Of a stretch of DNA of 64,000 nucleotides, positions 59,658 to 64,000 are shown piece by piece. The notes under the pieces are model-generated. The model did no database searches. It worked only from the letters and a program-made list of their open reading frames with translations, and was not told where the DNA came from. Source of the DNA: Flavobacterium sp. LC2016-01 (GTDB taxonomy: Bacteria; Bacteroidota; Bacteroidia; Flavobacteriales; Flavobacteriaceae); contig NZ_WMIC01000005.1 of the NCBI RefSeq assembly GCF_009711135.1, forward strand, positions 310,001-374,000. Direction: 5' to 3'. Position numbers and translations under genes: made by a program. How positions within the stretch are numbered: position 1 is the first letter of the stretch; every line of letters starts with the position of its first letter.

Positions 59658-60806
59658 TTATAGAGCGTGAACATGCTTTGCTACAATTCCAAAATTGATC
59701 CCCTGAACTTGATCGACTCCACTGAAATTAACCGCAATCAGTTGACCGCATTCATTAAAAACGGGTGCGCCACTAGCACCATGCGTAGAAGTTATACTAT
59801 ATTGAATTGTATTGCCGTCGGATTCTTTACTTATTTGGCCATTATAAAGCTGGACTTTTATCCCTGAATTTGTTTGTGCCAAATCCATTCCCAACGGATA
59901 GCCCACCATTATTGCTTTTTGGCCTGGGGCTAATGATTTATCATCGTCAACTGCATTATCAAGATTGATTACATTGGTAACACTTGCTGGAGTTTGCTGA
60001 TCAGCAAGCTGTAAAATGCCTAAATCAATATTGGTGTCTTCTGATACTTTTTTAATTTCACAAGTAAGCCACTCATTATCAGAATTATGAAGAGCTACTT
60101 CAATATTAATGGTTTTTACATATACTTCGATTTCATCTATAGAAACATAGTCTTTTACTGGAATAGATGCGGCAATATCAGTTGATGCCTGTGCTGTATC
60201 TGCTGGTGTTTCATTAGAACTTACAAATTCTTCACCGGCTGGCTCACTAGTTTCTTCGTCTGATTCTTCATAATCTCCTTCTCCCTCACCTTCGTCATAC
60301 GACACTGAAGCATGTGACCAGTTGCTGTCAATAAAACTTTCGTACTGATCTTCAGAAACATCTTTAGTAAGGATAGAAGCAACCTTCATTCTTAGATTGC
60401 TTATAGTAGTATTAACTTTTTCAGTCTCTTCATCCGATGAATTCCAAGGTTGTAAAACATGTTTATTCGTTAACATGCTTCCGTTTGCATCTACAAAAAA
60501 TCCAGTTCCATAAATAGTTTCTTCCTTGGCATCCTCAACATTAAGTTGGAATTCTTTCCCATTAATTTTAGCAAAATAGCCATATTTATGTTTTACAAGC
60601 ACAACCGCGTCTTTGTAAGTATCATAAATTTTGGTGTCTGTACCTAAACAGACAGTTTTAGTTTCAGTTTTAAAATACTTAAATCCAAAAAAGCCTGCTG
60701 CGGAGAGCAATATAATACCAATTATGGCGAATTTGTAACGATTTGTTTTTTTCTTGTTTGTTGCTGCAGCTAGATCTTCGTTAGGTTCTATTTTTCTAAT
60801 TTTCAT
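59658..60806 (-). CDS. Membrane-anchored trypsin-like serine protease
   Basis: A 382-residue protein with a cytoplasmic N-terminus of 24 residues, a membrane segment (about 25-45) and a periplasmic chymotrypsin-fold protease. The catalytic residues are H116 (LTNKHVLQP), D near 262 (NIDLGILQL) and S345 (HGASGAPVF). An acidic linker of about 40 residues (beginning DEGEGEGDYEESDEETSE) is inserted between the two beta-barrels. No PDZ domain is present, unlike HtrA/DegP. It lies upstream of the VIT/VWA gene on the same strand, with its own TAnnTTTG box and a hairpin in the leader. Confidence 0.88.
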   Translation of the reverse strand: MKIRKIEPNEDLAAATNKKKTNRYKFAIIGIILLSAAGFFGFKYFKTETKTVCLGTDTKIYDTYKDAVVLVKHKYGYFAKINGKEFQLNVEDAKEETIYGTGFFVDANGSMLTNKHVLQPWNSSDEETEKVNTTISNLRMKVASILTKDVSEDQYESFIDSNWSHASVSYDEGEGEGDYEESDEETSEPAGEEFVSSNETPADTAQASTDIAASIPVKDYVSIDEIEVYVKTINIEVALHNSDNEWLTCEIKKVSEDTNIDLGILQLADQQTPASVTNVINLDNAVDDDKSLAPGQKAIMVGYPLGMDLAQTNSGIKVQLYNGQISKESDGNTIQYSITSTHGASGAPVFNECGQLIAVNFSGVDQVQGINFGIVAKHVHAL

Positions 60807-60848
60807 TTATAGTTTTGGTTGAAAAATGTTAGTTAAATGGATTTGGAT

Positions 60849-60894
60849 AAAAAAAAATTAGACTTTAAATAAAGCCTAATTTTTTTCAAATGTA
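60849..60894 (-). promoter_or_regulatory. Promoter and 5' hairpin of the trypsin-like gene
   Basis: On the minus strand TACATTTG (60894-60887) fits TAnnTTTG. It is followed at once by a 12-bp stem with an AATTAG/CTAATT base and a T run (60857-60849). The transcript would begin in the hairpin, so a 5'-end stabiliser is more likely than a working terminator. Confidence 0.5.
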
Positions 60895-61118
60895 GTAATT
60901 TGTTTGCTAAAAAAAGTGCAAAAATTGAACCAATTGTAGGGTCAATATTAACCCAATATTATTTTATTTGGTTGCATTATATCAGTATTTACAAATGTAT
61001 TTTGCTTTAAAATAATTTATTAAATGTTAAATTGTTGTTTTTCAATTGTTTAGTTACGAGGTTTAATTCTGGTCTTAATTTTTTGACCTAAATATTTCTA
61101 GATATTAAATCCAAATAA
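60895..61118. other. AT-rich spacer
   Basis: No gene, hairpin or repeat of note is visible between the trypsin-like promoter and the lysS terminator module. Confidence 0.5.
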
Positions 61119-61205
61119 AAAACCCGACAGGTTTTTGAAGACCTGTCGGGTTTGAATATCAGTTAATTTTGGAATTTATAATTTCCAAAATTGGAATTTT
61201 AAAAA
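61119..61205 (-). terminator. Terminator plus GGAATTT module at the 3' end of lysS
   Basis: The hairpin AACCCGACAGG/CCTGTCGGGTT (61119-61154) is followed by TGAATATCAG and TTTTGGAATTT, TTTCCAAAATTGG. It is the second copy of the composite at 56652-56755, in the same orientation and also directly after a stop codon. Confidence 0.75.
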
Positions 61206-61206
61206 T

Positions 61207-62910
61207 TTACTCCACCAATTCAACAAATTTAAACTCACCGTCAACGGCAACTTTAGTCAAGCCATGTTTTGATAGATTTTTCATAGAAACATCCCATTTT
61301 TTACCGCTTAAAGCAGAAGTAACTTTTAGCTGTCCTAATTCCATTTTATTTTCGTTTGCTTTTAATAAAGTAATAATTACTTTTTCTTCATCAGACAATT
61401 CAAGCTGAGCTAGTTTTTTCTCCGGACGCATTTGCGGGAACAATAAAACTTCTTGAATAGAAGCATTATTTGTCAAATACATAATCAAACGATCCATTCC
61501 AATTCCCATTCCAGAAGTAGGAGGCATACCGTATTCAAGAGCTCTTAAGAAATCTTCGTCGATAATTCCGTTTGCTTCATCATCACCTTTTGCCGCCAAA
61601 CGCATTTGATCTTCAAAACGCTCTCTTTGATCAATTGGGTCATTTAATTCAGAATAAGCATTTGCAATTTCTTTACCACAAACCATTAATTCAAAACGCT
61701 CTGTTAAGTCTGGATTATCGCGGTGTTCTTTACAAAGAGGCGACATTTCTTTCGGATAATCTGTAATGAAAGTAGGCTGAATGTAATTTCCTTCACATTT
61801 TGCTCCAAAAATTTCATCAATCAATTTTCCTTTACCCATTGTTTTGTCCACTTCAATTCCCATTCCTCTTGCAGCTTCGAACAATTCTTCTTCTGTTTTT
61901 CCAGAAATATCAAAACCAGTAAAATGTTTGATAGAATCTGTCATCGTAACACGAGCGTAAGGCGCTTTAAAGTTAATTTGGTGTTCTCCAAAAGTAACTT
62001 CGCTTGTACCATTTACAGCAATTGCACAATGTTCCAATAAACCTTCTGCAAATTCCATCATCCAGTTGTAGTCTTTATAAGCTACATATATTTCCATTGC
62101 AGTAAATTCAGGATTATGCGTTCTGTCCATTCCTTCGTTACGGAAGTTTCTCGAGAACTCATAAACACCTTCAAATCCACCAACAATTAATCTTTTCAAA
62201 TACAATTCATTCGCAATACGCATGTAAAGCGGAATATCAAGCGAATTATGGTGCGTAATAAATGGTCTCGCCGAAGCACCACCAGGAATCGATTGCAAAA
62301 CCGGAGTATCAACTTCAAGGTATCCAGCATCGTTAAAATAACCACGCATTGCAGTAAACAACTTGGTACGTTTGATGAAAGTTTCTTTAACTTGTGGATT
62401 TACAGTTAAATCTACATAACGCATTCTGTAACGCAATTCAGCATCATTAAACGCATCGTGTACATTTCCTTCTTCATCCACTTTCGGTAAAGGTAACGGA
62501 CGTAAAGTTTTGCTCAAAAAAGTAAATCCGCTCACACGAATACATTTTGCACCAACCTGAGTCGTAAACAATTCACCTTCAATTCCAATAAAATCTCCTA
62601 AATCGGTTAATTTTTTAAAAACCTGATTGTACAAAGTTTTATCATCGCCTTCACACAAAACATCGCGATTCACGTACAATTGAATACGTCCTTCGCTGTC
62701 CTGCAATTCAGCAAAACACGCTTTACCCTGATCACGAACACTCATCAAACGCCCCGCAACGATCACCTTCTTACCTTCTTCAAACGACTCCTTAATTTGC
62801 TTAGAAGTATGATTTACAGGAAAAAGATTAGCCGGATAAGGATTGATTCCTAAGTTGCGTAAGTTTTGAAGTTTTTCTCTTCTGATGATTTCTTGTTCTG
62901 ATAATGCCAT
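61207..62910 (-). CDS. lysS: Lysyl-tRNA synthetase, class II
   Basis: A 567-residue synthetase that charges tRNA-Lys. The anticodon-binding OB domain (residues about 50-175) is followed by the class II catalytic domain, with motif 2 NFRNEGMDRTHNPEFT and motif 3 GMPPTSGMGIGMDRLIM. A C-terminal extension of about 70 residues after the catalytic core (LSDEEKVIITLLKANENKME..) is typical of Bacteroidota LysS. The ATG at MALSEQEIIRREK is chosen: the in-frame ATG at 62967 lies upstream of the -7 box. The gene is monocistronic. Confidence 0.97.
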   Translation of the reverse strand: MALSEQEIIRREKLQNLRNLGINPYPANLFPVNHTSKQIKESFEEGKKVIVAGRLMSVRDQGKACFAELQDSEGRIQLYVNRDVLCEGDDKTLYNQVFKKLTDLGDFIGIEGELFTTQVGAKCIRVSGFTFLSKTLRPLPLPKVDEEGNVHDAFNDAELRYRMRYVDLTVNPQVKETFIKRTKLFTAMRGYFNDAGYLEVDTPVLQSIPGGASARPFITHHNSLDIPLYMRIANELYLKRLIVGGFEGVYEFSRNFRNEGMDRTHNPEFTAMEIYVAYKDYNWMMEFAEGLLEHCAIAVNGTSEVTFGEHQINFKAPYARVTMTDSIKHFTGFDISGKTEEELFEAARGMGIEVDKTMGKGKLIDEIFGAKCEGNYIQPTFITDYPKEMSPLCKEHRDNPDLTERFELMVCGKEIANAYSELNDPIDQRERFEDQMRLAAKGDDEANGIIDEDFLRALEYGMPPTSGMGIGMDRLIMYLTNNASIQEVLLFPQMRPEKKLAQLELSDEEKVIITLLKANENKMELGQLKVTSALSGKKWDVSMKNLSKHGLTKVAVDGEFKFVELVE

Positions 62911-62932
62911 TTTGTGCTTTTTTTTAAGAGTG

Positions 62933-62940
62933 CAAAGATA
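62933..62940 (-). promoter_or_regulatory. -7 box of lysS
   Basis: TATCTTTG on the minus strand fits TAnnTTTG, 23 bases before the proposed ATG. Confidence 0.65.
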
Positions 62941-63009
62941 AAATTTTTGTTTCAAGTTTCCACTCAAAGTGTTAAGGTTTTTTGAAGCAGAAATTTAAGG
63001 CATTTCAAG

Positions 63010-63110
63010 AACCTTTTGTCCCACTATCCGCTATATTCCCGATTTAGAAAAACTACGGCTAAAAAGCCTTGTTTTTCTAAATCGGGAGATACCGCTTCTA
63101 TCGGGGCTAG
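63010..63110. repeat. Intergenic hairpin element, copy 3
   Basis: The frame ATCCGCTATAT..GATACCGCTTCTATCGGGGCTAG surrounds a perfect 17-bp stem (63037-63053 with 63071-63087; TCCCGATTTAGAAAAAC). It shares CCGCTATAT and GATACCGC with the element at 4112-4196, and ATCGGGGCTAG with that at 4861-4945. Confidence 0.75.
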
Positions 63111-63153
63111 ATGAGAGGTTTTTGTTTTCAAAAGACCTATGAGTTGCGGTGTT

Positions 63154-63263
63154 TTTTTTGTCATCCTGAGGAACGAAGGATCCCACCAGTTGATCGACAA
63201 AGATTGTCGATTTAGTTTGCGGAGTTTCTTTTGTGATCCTTCGTTCCTCAGGATGACAAAAAA
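63154..63263. repeat. Palindromic element with 29-bp perfect arms (GTCATCCTGAGGAACGAAGG)
   Basis: The arms at 63154-63182 and 63235-63263 are exact complements; the 52-base loop carries a further small stem, ATCGACAA/TTGTCGAT. I recognise the CATCCTGAGGAACGAAGGATC motif as a widely dispersed Bacteroidota repeat. A long open frame across it is not a gene. Confidence 0.85.
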
Positions 63264-63302
63264 GCGTATGAAAAATCATGTAAGAAATTATTTTAAAAAC
63301 TT

Positions 63303-63338
63303 AGTATCTTAGCTACTTAGAAACTCAGAACCTTTAAA
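63303..63338 (+). repeat. 8-bp period CTTAG tandem repeat, copy 5
   Basis: ACTTAGTA, TCTTAGCT, ACTTAGAA, ACTCAGAA, CCTTTAAA, running into the start of the last gene. Confidence 0.75.
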
Positions 63339-63343
63339 AAAAA

Positions 63344-64000
63344 ATGAAAAAACTACAAGCCTTTCTTTTTTTAATTCTACTTTCAAGTTGTCAAATTACA
63401 GAAACCATCAATCTCAATTCAGATGGAAGCGGAACTATCGAATATTATAATCTTCGCGATGAAAACAGCTTCGCGCAGTTAGGAAGGCAAAATGTTCAAT
63501 ATGAGAAATTTAGAGATACAATTTTTACGTTTCAAGATTATATTACCAAGTACCACGATACTTTTGTAAGGTTCAATAAAGTGGATCAAGCATTATTTAC
63601 GGAACACGCAAATGTAAAAATGCATATCAAAACTGACCCCATTCAAATGGAAAATTTTAATCGAGTATCGCTTGATTTTAAAAAAATAGATGCAATACCA
63701 GATGTTTATGAAAGCCTCATATTAGCAAATTCACTAAAAGAAAATTATCCGATCAATAGAAGAAGCTATAGAATAAAATACTCTTTTGATGGCACAGTTT
63801 TCAAAAGAGTTTTTACCATAACCAACCAAGAAAAATTTGAAAAAGACAAAAAAGAAATGGAAGACAGGGAAAGAATATATTCAAAGTATAAAATAGTACA
63901 ATCCTATACACTGAAATATTATTTTCCAAAAAGAATAAAATCGGTTTCAAATGAAAAAGCGATTCTCAGTTCAGATAAAAAATCATTAACCGTAGAATTC
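63344..64000 (+). CDS. Hypothetical lipoprotein, 3' part missing
   Basis: 219 codons of a lipoprotein cut by the window edge. The signal peptide ends LLSSC (C16), then QITETINLNSDGSGTIEYY, a start shared by several Bacteroidota lipoproteins of unknown function. The visible part is soluble, with strand-rich segments (INRRSYRIKYSFDGTVFKRVFTI) and a charged helical stretch (EKDKKEMEDRERIYSKY). It is preceded by the 8-bp CTTAG repeat. Confidence 0.7.
   Translation, partial: MKKLQAFLFLILLSSCQITETINLNSDGSGTIEYYNLRDENSFAQLGRQNVQYEKFRDTIFTFQDYITKYHDTFVRFNKVDQALFTEHANVKMHIKTDPIQMENFNRVSLDFKKIDAIPDVYESLILANSLKENYPINRRSYRIKYSFDGTVFKRVFTITNQEKFEKDKKEMEDRERIYSKYKIVQSYTLKYYFPKRIKSVSNEKAILSSDKKSLTVEF

Noticed and set aside
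62911..62967. Longer start of lysS
   Set aside because: The -7 promoter box lies inside the extension.
63031..63279. Open frame of 82 codons on the minus strand
   Set aside because: It is read through two palindromic repeat elements; no start signal and no protein-like composition.

Overview
This AT-rich window comes from the chromosome of a Flavobacterium-like member of the Bacteroidota. The evidence is: several genes and a tRNA preceded by the Bacteroidota -7 box TAnnTTTG; type IX secretion (T9SS) C-terminal sorting domains; TonB-dependent receptors with carboxypeptidase-regulatory N-termini; the lipidated TamL partner of TamB; GSCFA, DUF4230, DUF4136 and DUF5522 families; and intergenic repeats of the kind seen in Flavobacterium genomes. 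There is no phage, IS element, CRISPR array or rRNA. Most genes are housekeeping or cell-envelope genes.

Layout. 1-2568: a minus-strand pair, a small T9SS-sorted protein followed by an SpvB/FG-GAP (Rhs-like) secreted protein that runs off the left edge. 3033-3105: initiator tRNA-Met with promoter and terminator. 3.2-6.4 kb: GTPases era and der around a CHAP amidase-like protein. 6.5-12.8 kb: two large outer-membrane barrels and an Rrf2 regulator. 12.9-16.2 kb: lemA and two TPM-domain genes, a MerR regulator and an M23 peptidase. 16.5-19.7 kb: alaS and a small secreted protein. 20.0-21.8 kb: ABC exporter. 22.2-26.4 kb: three paralogous lipoproteins with an astacin-like protease among them, then GSCFA; a decayed GSCFA 5' end after the first lipoprotein records a tandem duplication. 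27.7-35.9 kb: tamB, tamL, DUF4230. 36.0-38.3 kb: aromatic amino acid hydroxylase and truncated haemoglobin. 38.7-42.1 kb: multidomain GH30 glycosidase with a T9SS tail. 42.2-46.3 kb: ilvA with its leader, a DUF4136 lipoprotein, hutU. 46.7-53.5 kb: small proteins, a PLP desulfhydrase, a glucosaminidase, hemL, a large zinc protease. 53.6-64 kb: Spy-like protein, D-lactate dehydrogenase, a 46-residue antitoxin-like gene, a VIT/VWA protein beside a trypsin-like protease, lysS and a partial lipoprotein.

The strongest new observation is a complete-looking transcription attenuator upstream of ilvA on the minus strand. It has a TAnnTTTG promoter, a 19-residue leader peptide with 8 isoleucines, an anti-terminator segment starting 2 nt after the leader stop codon, and an intrinsic terminator. 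Threonine dehydratase catalyses the first step of isoleucine synthesis, so the codon content fits the pathway.

The second theme is the intergenic space. It holds several families of short repeats: hairpin elements with a conserved frame and variable core, fold-back pairs, and degenerate tandem repeats with 7- or 8-bp periods. One 7-bp module lies inside the GSCFA coding sequence. Some of these repeats make open reading frames look longer than the genes are, so several starts here were moved downstream.
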